Origin: an uncultured Clostridia bacterium
GTDB taxonomy: Bacteria; Bacillota; Clostridia; Oscillospirales; Acutalibacteraceae
Reading direction: 5' to 3'
Length of the DNA: 64,000 nt
NCBI GenBank assembly: GCA_904397895.1
Contig: CAJFOZ010000068.1
Location: forward strand, 62,001 to 126,000
In this document: piece after piece, positions 8,599 to 16,554 of the stretch
Position numbering within the stretch: the first letter of the stretch is position 1
Layout of the letters: each line of letters starts with the position of its first letter
Translations under genes and position numbers: made by a program
Notes under the pieces: generated by a model
What the model saw: only the letters and a program-made list of their open reading frames with translations
Told to the model about the DNA's origin: nothing
The model's database searches: none

Positions 8599-8895
8599 AT
8601 GGTAAGACATATTGTGTTTTGGAAATTAGCCGATGAGGTCAACGGCATTACAAAAGAGAAGGCAGCGCAAACCATCAAGGAGAAGCTGGAAGCGTTGGTA
8701 GGAGTGGTTCCTGGACTGACCAAAGCCGAAGTCAACTTTGTCATGCCGGGAGGCAAGTTTGACGTGGTGCTGGTATCGGAACTGGAATCCAAGGAGGCTT
8801 TGGCTGTTTATCAAAACCATCCGGCTCATGTTGCTGTCAAAGAATTTGTCCATCAGGTGGCCATCGACCGGGCCGCAGCCGATTGCGAAGTATGA
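8599..8895 (+). CDS. Dabb-domain (stress-response A/B barrel) protein
   Basis: A 98-residue ferredoxin-like barrel with the family hallmarks MVRHIVFWKL at the start, a central GL.KAEVNF.MPGGKFDVVLVSEL and YQNHPAHVAVKEFV near the end. Such proteins dimerise; some are stress-induced and a few are small enzymes. It lies 28 bases after the phosphorylase with its own AAAGGAG site, so it is probably in the same operon. No substrate can be assigned. Confidence 0.85.
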   Translation: MVRHIVFWKLADEVNGITKEKAAQTIKEKLEALVGVVPGLTKAEVNFVMPGGKFDVVLVSELESKEALAVYQNHPAHVAVKEFVHQVAIDRAAADCEV

Positions 8896-9443
8896 GATTA
8901 TTTATTGCCGTTGATTTTCCAGAGGATGTGAAAAACGCCCTTATGGATTACCAGTCTCAGCTGCGCAGCGTGGGCGCTACAGGACGCTTTGTCCGTCGGG
9001 ATACCCTCCATCTGACACTGCATTTTTTGGGAGAGACACCGCCGTCTCAGCTTGCAGCAGCCAAGAAAGCAGCCGCCGATGCGGCATCTGCATGTAAGCC
9101 CTTTGCCCTGACGACTTCGGCCCCAGGCAGTTTTGACAAGGGGAGAGGCGGTGCAGTGCTCTGGCTGGGCCTTGAGAGAAGCAAAGCCCTGACCGACCTG
9201 CACAATTGTCTGGAGGGTTGTTTGGAAAAGCAGGGATTTGCCCGGGATACAAAAACATTTCGTCCCCATATCACCATGGCTAGAGATGCCAATTGGACAT
9301 CCCAGCTGCCAAGGCTGGATCAATTGTCTATACCGGCCAAGGGAATCACCTTGTTTGAGAGCCGTCGGGATACCGTCACCGGACGTTATCGGTACATCCC
9401 TTTGCACGTCGCCTCTTTTGCTGAGGACGACATTAGGGGGTAA
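8892..9443 (+). CDS. thpR: RNA 2',3'-cyclic phosphodiesterase
   Basis: A 183-residue 2H-phosphoesterase of the ThpR/LigT family, which opens 2',3'-cyclic phosphates on RNA ends. Both catalytic HxTx motifs are present: HLTLHFLGE (about 39-47) and HITMAR (about 126-131). The family opening MRLFIAVDFP is intact. The ATG overlaps the Dabb stop (ATGA), favouring it over a TTG three codons upstream. It is the last gene before a strong terminator. Confidence 0.9.
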   Translation: MRLFIAVDFPEDVKNALMDYQSQLRSVGATGRFVRRDTLHLTLHFLGETPPSQLAAAKKAAADAASACKPFALTTSAPGSFDKGRGGAVLWLGLERSKALTDLHNCLEGCLEKQGFARDTKTFRPHITMARDANWTSQLPRLDQLSIPAKGITLFESRRDTVTGRYRYIPLHVASFAEDDIRG

Positions 9444-9450
9444 AAGACAT

Positions 9451-9490
9451 AAAAAGAGGTTCTTTCCACTGGGAAAGAACCTCTTTTTTC
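9451..9490. terminator. Bidirectional terminator
   Basis: AAAAAGAGGTTCTTTCC pairs perfectly with GGAAAGAACCTCTTTTTT, between the convergent thpR and amino acid transporter genes. Confidence 0.95.
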
Positions 9491-9499
9491 TTATTAAAC

Positions 9500-10222
9500 T
9501 TATAAGACTTTGGAGAGAAATTCCTGGGATCTGGGATGCTGAGGATTCTCAAAGAACTGCTGGGGAGGAGCCTCTTCCACTACATTGCCTTCGTCCATAA
9601 ACAGGACGCGATTAGCAACTTCACGGGCAAATCCCATTTCGTGGGTGACCACTACCATGGTCATGCCCTCATCGGCCAGCTCCTTCATAACCTCCAGAAC
9701 CTCGCCGACCATTTCGGGATCCAAAGCGGAGGTGGGTTCGTCAAACAGCATGACGTCCGGATTCATAGCCAGGGCCCGCACGATGGCGATACGCTGTTTT
9801 TGTCCGCCGGAGATGCGGGCGGGATAAGTATCCGCCTTATCCGAAAGCCCGACCCGCTTTAGGAGTTTTAATGCCTTTTCTTTGGCTTCCTCAGGGGTTT
9901 GGAGTTTTAATTTGATGGGGGCCAAGGTGATGTTATCCAAAATGGTAAGGTGGGGGAATAGATTAAAATGCTGGAAAACCATGCCCATCTTTTGGCGCAG
10001 TTGATTGATATTGGTCTTGGGGTCGGTGATCAGATTCCCCTCAAACCAGATTTCACCGGAAGTAGGGGTTTCCAACAGATTGAGGCAGCGTAGAAAAGTA
10101 GATTTGCCCGAACCGGAAGGACCGACTACAACCACTTTTTCCCCTTTTTCAATGTGCTGGTTAATGCCGCACAGCACCTCATGGTCGCCAAAGGATTTAC
10201 GGAGATCTTTAACGTTTATCAC
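9500..10222 (-). CDS. Polar amino acid ABC transporter ATP-binding subunit
   Basis: A 240-residue ATPase of the GlnQ/ArtP type. Walker [10 protein letters not shown], signature [15 protein letters not shown] and Walker [15 protein letters not shown] are all present, as is the PAAT-type ending ([19 protein letters not shown]). The GTG start is preceded by AGGAGG at about 9 bases and overlaps the permease gene by 14 bases, so translation is coupled. Substrate specificity cannot be read; glutamine, cystine or other polar amino acids are possible. Confidence 0.92.
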   Translation of the reverse strand: MINVKDLRKSFGDHEVLCGINQHIEKGEKVVVVGPSGSGKSTFLRCLNLLETPTSGEIWFEGNLITDPKTNINQLRQKMGMVFQHFNLFPHLTILDNITLAPIKLKLQTPEEAKEKALKLLKRVGLSDKADTYPARISGGQKQRIAIVRALAMNPDVMLFDEPTSALDPEMVGEVLEVMKELADEGMTMVVVTHEMGFAREVANRVLFMDEGNVVEEAPPQQFFENPQHPRSQEFLSKVL

Positions 10223-10925
10223 TTTGACGCAGCCTCCTTTCCAGACGCTTGATGAAGAAGTTCATAATGGTCACCATAATCCAATAGAACAGGGCAGCCG
10301 TAATCAAAGGGACAAAGGTATTGAAGGTACGGGAGATGATCTGATTGGCGGCTTTGGTCAGGTCGACGACGGCAATGGCCGAGACAATAGCGGTTTCTTT
10401 TAAAAGGGCGATAAATTCATTACAGAGGGCAGGCAAAATATTTTTAAGAGCCTGGGGAAGGATGATATAGCGATATGTGGTGATGGTAGTAAGCCCCAAA
10501 GAACGTCCTGCCTCCATCTGACCCACATCCACGGCCATAATGCCGGCACGGATGGTTTCCGATACATAGGCGCCGGAGTTAATCCCGAAAGCAACCACAC
10601 AGACCCATTCTTTGGGAATAGGAGATTTACCAAAGATGACCAAGCTGAAGATGAGCAATTGTACCATAACCGGAGTGCCGCGGAAAATGGAGAGATAAAC
10701 GTCGCAAATTTTATTGAGCACCTTTAAGACGGGTGAATTTGAACTCTCTCGGCTTACTTTGATAATGGCAACCACTAGGCCGATGATAATACCTAAGATA
10801 CAAGCGCAAATGGTGATTTGCAATGTGACTCCTAAACCTTTTATGTACGACATAAATCGGTCGTCGGCAAATACATTTTGGTAGATTTGATCCCAAAGTG
10901 ATTGGGCTGCAGGCAAAATTGGCAT
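10209..10925 (-). CDS. Polar amino acid ABC transporter permease
   Basis: A 238-residue HisM/GlnP-type permease. Visible: the first hydrophobic segment ([18 protein letters not shown]), [11 protein letters not shown], and the EAA loop [21 protein letters not shown] which contacts the ATPase. The ATG is chosen because GAGGAGG sits 9 bases upstream, inside an alternative GTG-start extension. It lies between the binding-protein and ATPase genes, with a hairpin separating it from the former. Confidence 0.9.
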   Translation of the reverse strand: MPILPAAQSLWDQIYQNVFADDRFMSYIKGLGVTLQITICACILGIIIGLVVAIIKVSRESSNSPVLKVLNKICDVYLSIFRGTPVMVQLLIFSLVIFGKSPIPKEWVCVVAFGINSGAYVSETIRAGIMAVDVGQMEAGRSLGLTTITTYRYIILPQALKNILPALCNEFIALLKETAIVSAIAVVDLTKAANQIISRTFNTFVPLITAALFYWIMVTIMNFFIKRLERRLRQSDKR

Positions 10926-11006
10926 CCCGTCGTTCCTCCTCACAACATATGATGTTTATTTTTTAGGGCCCCCACCCTTGTATTATATTTTTACCCAAAA
11001 CCTAGG

Positions 11007-11042
11007 AAAACAGCCGGCCGTAAAATGGAGGCCGGCTGTTAA
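11007..11042 (-). terminator. Intra-operon hairpin between binding protein and permease
   Basis: An 11-bp stem (AACAGCCGGCC/GGCCGGCTGTT) with a 10-base loop and a short T-run on the minus strand. Its position suggests partial termination, giving more binding protein than permease, as is common in ABC operons. Confidence 0.75.
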
Positions 11043-11076
11043 ACAACCTTAGTATCAACTTGTCAGAAGTGAGAAA

Positions 11077-11937
11077 TTAATCTTCGCCTTCCAAAGAGGA
11101 CTTATACTTGTTGAAGATCTCATCCAGCTTACCGCTGTCCTTCATTTCCTTGAGGATGTCGTTGACAGCTTTCTGGAGATCGGCATTGCCTTCACTGACA
11201 GCTACGCAATACTCATCGGCACCCATAGCTTCATCCAGAATTTTGATTTGGCCTTCGTTCTGAGCCAAAGCCTTCTGAGCGGGATAAGAGTCCATGATAA
11301 CACAATCGATCTGACCGTTTTTCATATCCTGCAGAGCTACAGCATATTTGTCGTAACGTTTAATGCTGTCGGTATCGCCGACGGTTTCCACAGCCAGGAT
11401 ATCGCCGGTGGTGCCGCTCTGGACACCGATGGTCTTGTCTTTCAAATCGTCTTTGCCCTTGATGGTGTCATTGTCAGCGGTGACAACGATAACCTGGTTG
11501 GAAGAGAAATAAGGATCGGAGAAATCCATATTCTGATCACGTTCTTCGGTCTTGGAAACGCCGGCCAAAGCCATATCGGAGTTACCGGTGGCAACTTCAG
11601 CCAGAGCGGTATCAAAGTTCATGTCCTTGACTTCCAGCTCAACGCCCCATTTATCAGCCATATACTGGGCAATGTCCATATCGATGCCCACAACCTTGTC
11701 GCCATCCACATACTCGAAAGGCTCGAAACCGGCCTCGGTGGAAACCTTCAAAACACCGGCCTTCTGGATACGGGCAACTTCAGGATTTTCACTATTAGAA
11801 GAGGAAGCGGCAGAACCGGCAGCCTGAGAAGCTTTGGAGGCAGCGCTGGAAGAAGAACCGTCGCTACCGCAGCTTGCCAAACTCAACGTCATAATGCCTG
11901 CCAGCAAGAAAGCAAACAATTTGGAAACTTTTTTCAT
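11077..11937 (-). CDS. Amino acid ABC transporter substrate-binding lipoprotein
   Basis: A 286-residue lipoprotein of the polar amino acid binding family. It has a Lys-rich N-terminus, a hydrophobic core and the lipobox LASC (Cys about 23), then a Ser/Ala-rich linker. The mature domain shows ARIQKAGVLKVSTEAGFEPFEY, VVGIDMDIAQYMADKWG and FDTALAEVATGNSDMALAGVSKTEER, followed by DFSDPYF. The ATG after GGGAGGGTCTTTT is preferred to an upstream frame extension. It is the first gene of the importer operon, with its own promoter. Confidence 0.92.
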   Translation of the reverse strand: MKKVSKLFAFLLAGIMTLSLASCGSDGSSSSAASKASQAAGSAASSSNSENPEVARIQKAGVLKVSTEAGFEPFEYVDGDKVVGIDMDIAQYMADKWGVELEVKDMNFDTALAEVATGNSDMALAGVSKTEERDQNMDFSDPYFSSNQVIVVTADNDTIKGKDDLKDKTIGVQSGTTGDILAVETVGDTDSIKRYDKYAVALQDMKNGQIDCVIMDSYPAQKALAQNEGQIKILDEAMGADEYCVAVSEGNADLQKAVNDILKEMKDSGKLDEIFNKYKSSLEGED

Positions 11938-11997
11938 AAAAGACCCTCCCAAAGGATTTTGTAATTGCAATGCATGAATCTGTATTGACTGGTTGTT

Positions 11998-12026
11998 ATT
12001 ATACAGCTACAGACGAATAAAATCAA
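11998..12026 (-). promoter_or_regulatory. Sigma-A promoter of the amino acid transporter operon
   Basis: On the minus strand TTGATT (12021-12026), 17 bases, TATAAT (11998-12003), about 60 bases before the binding-protein start. Confidence 0.85.
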
Positions 12027-12071
12027 GGGTTTTTTGAAAAAATATTCATCTTAGTGCACTTGGTCAATATC

Positions 12072-12368
12072 TTACAGATATGGCCCTTGTTTTTTCTTAT
12101 TTAGTACAAGAATGGTCTGTCCATCGGTCATTCCAGGACGTCTTTCCTTGATGAATGGGCTTCTAAGTTCCTTGCGGACCATATCCCGAAGCACCGTCCC
12201 TGCATGAAAACCATGTATAACAATAAGTGCTTTTGCATCCCGATCCCGGGCCGCCTGGGGGAGAAGCTGCACCAAAAGGCATTTGGCGGCATAAGCGCGC
12301 ATGCCGTGGATATCCACAGCCAAATCCAAACCATAGCGTTTGACTCGATCGGTCCAATTGATGGCCAT
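12072..12368 (-). CDS. Smr-domain protein
   Basis: A 98-residue stand-alone Smr-like domain. The two family signatures are readable: LDLHG-like AVDIHGMRAYAAKCLLVQLL and the loop ALIVIHGFHAGTVLRDMVRKEL. Smr domains are nicking nucleases or nucleic-acid-binding modules fused to MutS2 or standing alone; catalytic activity here is not shown. The ATG overlaps the stop of the upstream membrane-protein gene (TGATG) and uses GAGGTG inside it, so the two are coupled. Confidence 0.7.
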   Translation of the reverse strand: MAINWTDRVKRYGLDLAVDIHGMRAYAAKCLLVQLLPQAARDRDAKALIVIHGFHAGTVLRDMVRKELRSPFIKERRPGMTDGQTILVLNKKKQGPYL

Positions 12369-12712
12369 CACAGCACCTCAAACAATAAAATCCAGGCCAA
12401 GATCAACGTGAATCCAGCCGAGAGAATCAAAACAGCTGTCCTTTGACGGCGGCTTTTAATTTTTTGCGACGCAAATCCCATGAGGATGCATGCAATGGCC
12501 AATCCCGACACGTCGATTCCCACTTGGAGGATCGATTGATTCAAAGAAGAATGGGCGGCAATGGTACGGGATAAGACCCGCCCTACCAAATGAAAGGATG
12601 GAAATATTACCAAAGGCAGGACGCTCAAGGCATAGGCGCCGCGCCCCGACCGCAAAAAGATAAAGGAAATACAAAAGATTACGATTATAATAGCCCAACA
12701 TTCGGTCACCAT
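12368..12712 (-). CDS. Small integral membrane protein of unknown function
   Basis: A 114-residue hydrophobic protein with about four predicted membrane segments: residues 5-21 (CWAIIIVIFCISFIFL), 28-45, 67-82 and 94-113. I do not recognise the family. A conserved-looking short loop (SQKIKSRRQR) precedes the last segment. AGGGTGG precedes the ATG. It is the first gene of a two-gene unit with the Smr-domain protein. Confidence 0.6.
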   Translation of the reverse strand: MVTECWAIIIVIFCISFIFLRSGRGAYALSVLPLVIFPSFHLVGRVLSRTIAAHSSLNQSILQVGIDVSGLAIACILMGFASQKIKSRRQRTAVLILSAGFTLILAWILLFEVL

Positions 12713-12786
12713 AGAAAAATACCACCCTGTCCTAGCCCGTTACATCCGTAATAAGGACTGAAACTGAAAGAATATACGAATAAGTT

Positions 12787-12816
12787 TATTATCCACGATG
12801 ACAGCCGTTCTGTCAA
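12787..12816 (-). promoter_or_regulatory. Probable sigma-A promoter of the membrane protein/Smr pair
   Basis: On the minus strand TTGACA (12811-12816), 18 bases, ATAATA (12787-12792). Confidence 0.55.
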
Positions 12817-12874
12817 GGTGGATTGAAAGATTGCTCCAGGTCATTTTTACCGGTTGGGGAGGCAGAAAGCCTGC

Positions 12875-12903
12875 TTGACCTAAGGGAGGATTTGTGATAT
12901 CAT
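12875..12903 (+). promoter_or_regulatory. Sigma-A promoter of the BFD-like gene
   Basis: TTGACC, 17 bases, TATCAT, placing transcription start about 125 bases before the gene. Confidence 0.65.
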
Positions 12904-13035
12904 CTTCTTAAAAATAGAGTCGGTAAAAGGATGCCTGTTTTAAGAACTGCGCCAGGTTGAAGTTCAGCGCATGCAGGTTTTAAAATGGCATGCTCTATCG
13001 GTCGTTTGAGATATTGGTAAGGGAGGAGTTTTACC

Positions 13036-13242
13036 ATGGTATCGGAAAACAAAATGATTTGTAAGTGCAAACAGGTCTCGCTATTGGACATTGAACGGGT
13101 CTTACATAATTCCGGCCGCATGGAGGATGTGGAACGCGCTTTTGAAGACGTGCAGAAACAGACAGGATGTTCCACTGGATGCGGCGGTTGTCACGATGAG
13201 ATCTTTGACATCATCTCGAAGATTATTTATAACGTCCAGTAA
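13036..13242 (+). CDS. BFD-like [2Fe-2S]-binding domain protein
   Basis: A 68-residue stand-alone BFD-like domain. The Cys pattern CKC near residues 9-11 and TGCSTGCGGC near 44-53 fits the four-cysteine [2Fe-2S] site of bacterioferritin-associated ferredoxin and the NifU/NirB middle domain, with an extra Cys. GGGAGGAG precedes the ATG. Role inferred: electron transfer or Fe-S regulation. No bacterioferritin gene lies nearby. Confidence 0.8.
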   Translation: MVSENKMICKCKQVSLLDIERVLHNSGRMEDVERAFEDVQKQTGCSTGCGGCHDEIFDIISKIIYNVQ

Positions 13243-13269
13243 GCCGTTTTTTGGTCTTAAAGTTATTGT

Positions 13270-13313
13270 AAAAAACCGTGGAAGAAGGCGCTTGTTTCTT
13301 CCACGGTTTTTTT
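13270..13313 (+). terminator. Terminator of the BFD-like gene
   Basis: AAACCGTGGAAGAA pairs with TTCTTCCACGGTTT, followed by a T-run. Confidence 0.9.
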
Positions 13314-13365
13314 ATATGTGAAAAAATAGGTCCCATAACGGCAAACGACACATTCAAAAACTGCG

Positions 13366-13414
13366 AAAAAAGGCAGAAGCCCAGAGGGGGAATAATTCCT
13401 CTGGGCTTCTGCCT
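13366..13414 (-). terminator. Terminator of the small minus-strand gene
   Basis: A perfect 17-bp stem (AGGCAGAAGCCCAGAGG with its complement) and 10-base loop. On the minus strand it is followed by T6, just after the 57-residue gene. Confidence 0.85.
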
Positions 13415-13442
13415 TTATCGCATTGTTGCATCGGCCGCGCGG

Positions 13443-13616
13443 TTAAATGCATTCCAGATAATTATCCGCATACCGACGGAGGTCATCAGCGCAATGGATG
13501 TTTTGCCCTCGTTCCCGGATGGTCTCCTGGACGTATTCGGGCAGGGAATAGAAAAATTGATTGGCATTTTGATCCTGTTGAAGCAGCGTGGTCAGATTAC
13601 ACGTATTTTGATTCAT
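13443..13616 (-). CDS. Small protein of unknown function, paralogue of the next upstream gene
   Basis: A 57-residue protein with a good ribosome binding site (GAGGTG, 7 bases, ATG) and its own terminator. The core QFFYSLPEYVQETIRERGQ, then DDLRRYADNYL, lines up with SFVLSLPEPVRQELHQYAGQ and KDLHEVAQQLM in the neighbouring protein, so the two look like diverged tandem duplicates. The N-terminus is Gln/Asn-rich. No motif identifies function; predicted all-helical. The duplication, the matching ribosome binding sites and the terminator support it as real. Confidence 0.65.
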   Translation of the reverse strand: MNQNTCNLTTLLQQDQNANQFFYSLPEYVQETIRERGQNIHCADDLRRYADNYLECI

Positions 13617-13721
13617 GATTCATCACCTCAAAGCGGGCTTGTGAACGTTTGAAAAGATAATTGAAAATAAAGGATATCGAAAAATTAATTGCCGTTTCCA
13701 GTGGGGACAAATTCTAGATCC

Positions 13722-13931
13722 TTAACCCCGTTCATGAAAACGGTGCGCTTCCATCAGCTGTTGAGCAACTTCATGAAGGTCCTTTTCCGAGTGGATTTGC
13801 CCAGCGTATTGGTGCAGCTCTTGCCGCACCGGTTCAGGCAAAGATAATACAAAACTGGAGACGTCGTTCTCCTCAGCCTCCAGCGCCCGAAGACCTAGCA
13901 TGGTGTTGATAGGCAACAAAGGTTCTGGCAT
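13722..13931 (-). CDS. Small protein of unknown function with SLPE motif
   Basis: A 69-residue acidic, helical protein. Its ATG follows GAGGTG at the same spacing as its downstream paralogue. It shares the F..SLPE.V....... and DL...A..L pattern with that 57-residue protein. Transcribed divergently from the MATE exporter. I do not recognise a named family; cotranscription of the pair is likely because only about 100 bases without a terminator separate them. Confidence 0.6.
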   Translation of the reverse strand: MPEPLLPINTMLGLRALEAEENDVSSFVLSLPEPVRQELHQYAGQIHSEKDLHEVAQQLMEAHRFHERG

Positions 13932-14031
13932 AATTGATCACCTCATCAGTAGTCTTGCCATCCGGACGCAAAACATAGAAAGAAAATTTCGGAAAGGCGG
14001 AATGCAAGTTTTTCCTTGGTCCAAACCGGCC

Positions 14032-14060
14032 TTGACAGATGTATTTTTATATGGTAAATT
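14032..14060 (+). promoter_or_regulatory. Sigma-A promoter of the MATE exporter
   Basis: A perfect TTGACA (14032-14037), 17 bases, TAAATT (14055-14060). Confidence 0.75.
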
Positions 14061-14075
14061 TTATTCATATGCATA

Positions 14076-14093
14076 TAGTATGAATTCGTACTA
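14076..14093. promoter_or_regulatory. Palindromic operator candidate downstream of the MATE promoter
   Basis: An 18-base near-perfect palindrome centred on GAATTC with TAGTA/TACTA ends, starting about 16 bases after the -10 box, where a bound repressor would block initiation. It has one mismatched pair. No adjacent regulator is clearly assigned. Confidence 0.5.
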
Positions 14094-14124
14094 ACAAATT
14101 GCGTGAAAAAGGACGGTGAAATAA

Positions 14125-15441
14125 TTGAGCATTCAAAAACAATTTTTTTCCAATGTTCTTCCCTCTATGCTGGCGTTTGCTTTTTCAGGGGTATACGCCA
14201 TTGTGGACGGCTTTTTCATTGGACAAAAACTGGGGGATATGGGATTGGCGGCCATCAATGTGGCCTATCCCATCACGGCCCTGATCCAAGCAGTGGGAAC
14301 AGGAATCGGTATGGGTGGAGCCATCGCTGTGGCTATCTGCATCGGTCAGAAAAACCAGGAGGGGCAAAAGCGGTATCTTGGCAATACCATTGTGCTCATT
14401 GGAGCGGCGTGCATTGCAATGACCATCCTGTTGCTGCTGGGATTTCCCACTTTGCTGCGATGGTTTGGCGCCGGGGGAGAACTGCTCCATCTGGCGGAGC
14501 AGTATACCAAAGTCATTGCCATGGGCGCGGTTTTTCAAATTTTGGGAACGGGATTGGTACCGCTCATCCGAAACTACGATGGATCGGTCATCGCCATGTG
14601 TTCCATGGTAGCGGGATTTTTGACCAATGTGGTGCTGGATTGGCTGTTTATCATGGTGCTAAACTACGGCATGACGGGAGCGGCAGCGGCTACGGTCATC
14701 GGACAGGCGGTAACAGCGGTCGTCGGGGTGCTGTTCCTTTGGAGAAAAAAGAAACTCCAATGCCTAAAAGGATACAGGCCATCCAAAGAGGGGATCCGTC
14801 GTATCCTGGTGGGAGGTTTGTCCCCCTTCGGGCTGACGTTATCCCCTAACCTAGTCATCATCGTCATCAACAAAGCGGCGTTTTTGTACGGTGGAGATAG
14901 GGCGGTAGCCTGTTATGCAGTGGTGAGTTATGTGGTATGCATCGTGCAATTGCTTCTCCAGGGAGTGGGGGACGGATGCCAACCTTTGATCAGCCGGGCT
15001 TATGGCGCCGGACAAGAAAAAGACATGTATACCGTTAGGAGGATGGCCTATGCTACGGGGGGATGCGTGGCCCTCATCAGTATGGGGATGATGTATGGAT
15101 TCCGCTGGAGCATCCCGGGGATATTTGGCGTATCGTCCCAGCTGACGGGGGATGTGGCACAGGTACTGACCATCTTTTTGCTCGGCTTTGTATTTGTGGC
15201 TTTTTTGCGCATTACCATCCCGTATTTTTATGCCGTCAAGCGCACCTTGTTTGCCTGCCTCCTGATTTATGGAGAGCCTATTCTGCTCTGTGTGGTGGCT
15301 TTACTGGTACTGCCGCCGCTGATCGGAGTGGATGGGGTATGGATCAGCGTACCGGTGGTTCAAGCGGCGCTGACGACGCTTGGGTTTTTCCTGTTGCTCC
15401 GATCAGGGGCAAAGCCAAAAGTTGCACAAGTTACATCTTAA
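14125..15441 (+). CDS. MATE family efflux transporter
   Basis: A 438-residue, 12-segment membrane protein of the MATE family, which exports drugs or metabolites using Na+ or H+ gradients. The first helix carries the typical LPSMLAFAFSGVYAIVDGFFIGQKLG, followed by GLAAINVAYPI. The second half begins near GGLSPFGLTLSPNLVIIVINKA and contains GVGDGCQPLISRAYGAG. The TTG start follows GGACGGTG. It has its own promoter with an operator-like palindrome. Substrate unknown. A MerR regulator follows, but that regulator's recognisable operator is in front of the next gene. Confidence 0.9.
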   Translation: MSIQKQFFSNVLPSMLAFAFSGVYAIVDGFFIGQKLGDMGLAAINVAYPITALIQAVGTGIGMGGAIAVAICIGQKNQEGQKRYLGNTIVLIGAACIAMTILLLLGFPTLLRWFGAGGELLHLAEQYTKVIAMGAVFQILGTGLVPLIRNYDGSVIAMCSMVAGFLTNVVLDWLFIMVLNYGMTGAAAATVIGQAVTAVVGVLFLWRKKKLQCLKGYRPSKEGIRRILVGGLSPFGLTLSPNLVIIVINKAAFLYGGDRAVACYAVVSYVVCIVQLLLQGVGDGCQPLISRAYGAGQEKDMYTVRRMAYATGGCVALISMGMMYGFRWSIPGIFGVSSQLTGDVAQVLTIFLLGFVFVAFLRITIPYFYAVKRTLFACLLIYGEPILLCVVALLVLPPLIGVDGVWISVPVVQAALTTLGFFLLLRSGAKPKVAQVTS

Positions 15442-15448
15442 ACCCCAG

Positions 15449-15484
15449 GGCCAGGGAGGATCGTCGCCTTCCTGGCCTTTTTGT
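15449..15484 (+). terminator. Terminator of the MATE gene
   Basis: GGCCAGG and CCTGGCC stem followed by TTTTTG. Confidence 0.85.
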
Positions 15485-15525
15485 TTTGTAGTTTTTTGGG
15501 GAAAAGCCGGTTTAATAGATCAGCC

Positions 15526-15554
15526 TTTCCAAAAAACATTATAGCTATTATAAT
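15526..15554 (+). promoter_or_regulatory. Probable promoter of the MerR gene
   Basis: A perfect TATAAT (15549-15554) with a weak TTTCCA at 17 bases. Confidence 0.5.
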
Positions 15555-15592
15555 GTTTTTAAGGGACAACATAGGACGGCGAGGTGACGGTA

Positions 15593-16426
15593 ATGGAATG
15601 GTTAACCATCGGACAGATGGCAAAATTAAATGGTGTTTCCCAACAGACGCTGCGGTTTTACGATAAGATGGGACTGCTTTCACCCCTTTACCGTGGGGAG
15701 GATAACCGGTACCGGTATTATAACATTCGTCAAAGCGCGGTGTTGGATATCATCCAGTACATGAAATCCCTGGGCGTGGGATTAAAGGATATCAAGCACC
15801 AATTGGACAGCCAGGATTTAGATTATATCGAGAAGGCTCTGCGGCAGAAACAGCGCCAGATCGACGAAGAGATCCAGGACCTAAAATTTCAACGGCGCGC
15901 CATCGAACGGACCATAGAGAGTTTTGAACGGTACCGCAGTGCCCCGCCCGACGGGACCATTTTGATGGAGTACATCGGCAAACGGCAGATGTACCGCATC
16001 GATGCCGGCATCAATTTCTACGACCACGATCTAGAGACCTACGAGGAGATGCTCCGTCAGCTGCGGGAGAACATCATGGCCGACCGGCTTCCCCAAATTT
16101 ATTTTTGCAATGCCGGGACCATCCTGCGAAGGGATAAGCTGTTGGCAGAGGAATTCTATTCCACCGAAGTGTTTGTGTTTGTGGATCAGGAATTTGTAGC
16201 ACAGGCCCATATGGAAACCGTGCCGGCCGGAAACTATCTTTGTATTTACTGCGATAATTTTTATAAGGAAAAGGAATATGTACAGCGTCTTATGGGGTAT
16301 ATTAACAACCAGGGGTATCAGGTTTGTGGGGACTATTTGTGTGAGGCCATCGCCGAGATACCGGTGGTGGAACGGCAGCAGCGGGGCATGTTTTTACGGC
16401 TTCAAGTGCCGGTCAAATTTCACTAA
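15593..16426 (+). CDS. MerR family transcriptional regulator with effector domain
   Basis: A 277-residue activator. The N-terminal winged helix is standard (LTIGQMAKLNGVSQQTLRFYDKMGLLSP, then NRYRYYNIRQSAVLDIIQYMKSLG), followed by a long dimerisation coiled coil (about 75-125) and a C-terminal domain of roughly 140 residues resembling GyrI/BmrR-type small-molecule sensors. The ATG is chosen because GAGGTG lies 6-7 bases upstream, overlapping a spurious GTG. A promoter with the 19-base spacer diagnostic of MerR control starts 32 bases after its stop, so it very probably activates the downstream dehydrogenase. The ligand is unknown. Confidence 0.88.
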   Translation: MEWLTIGQMAKLNGVSQQTLRFYDKMGLLSPLYRGEDNRYRYYNIRQSAVLDIIQYMKSLGVGLKDIKHQLDSQDLDYIEKALRQKQRQIDEEIQDLKFQRRAIERTIESFERYRSAPPDGTILMEYIGKRQMYRIDAGINFYDHDLETYEEMLRQLRENIMADRLPQIYFCNAGTILRRDKLLAEEFYSTEVFVFVDQEFVAQAHMETVPAGNYLCIYCDNFYKEKEYVQRLMGYINNQGYQVCGDYLCEAIAEIPVVERQQRGMFLRLQVPVKFH

Positions 16427-16457
16427 AAAAGATTGTGATATTTTTGACAAAAAATCC

Positions 16458-16488
16458 TTGACCTTATAGTGGCTACAGCCTTTATACT
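16458..16488 (+). promoter_or_regulatory. MerR-type promoter with 19-base spacer
   Basis: TTGACC (16458-16463) and TATACT (16483-16488) are separated by 19 bases. The spacer holds an imperfect dyad, TATAG-TGG-CTACA, like the sites of drug-sensing MerR proteins. Overlong spacers with a central dyad are the hallmark of promoters that MerR activators untwist. Confidence 0.85.
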
Positions 16489-16554
16489 GAAGTTGACAGT
16501 TGGAAAGGCATTCCTTTTCAAAGGTCTAATTAAAAAAGAAATGAGGTTGGTTCC

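Larger units (their letters stand above)
12726..13035. other. Divergent intergenic region with promoters in both directions
   Basis: About 310 bases without a gene. It contains a minus promoter for the membrane-protein/Smr pair, a plus promoter for the BFD-like gene, and a leader of about 125 bases before the latter with two short stem-loops (TGCGC..GCGCA, CATGC..GCATG). No open reading frame in it has a ribosome binding site. Confidence 0.6.

Noticed and set aside
14103-14849. Plus-strand open frame of 248 codons overlapping the MATE gene
   Set aside because: Gly/His/Arg-rich translation in an alternative frame of a clear transporter gene; a codon-bias artefact.
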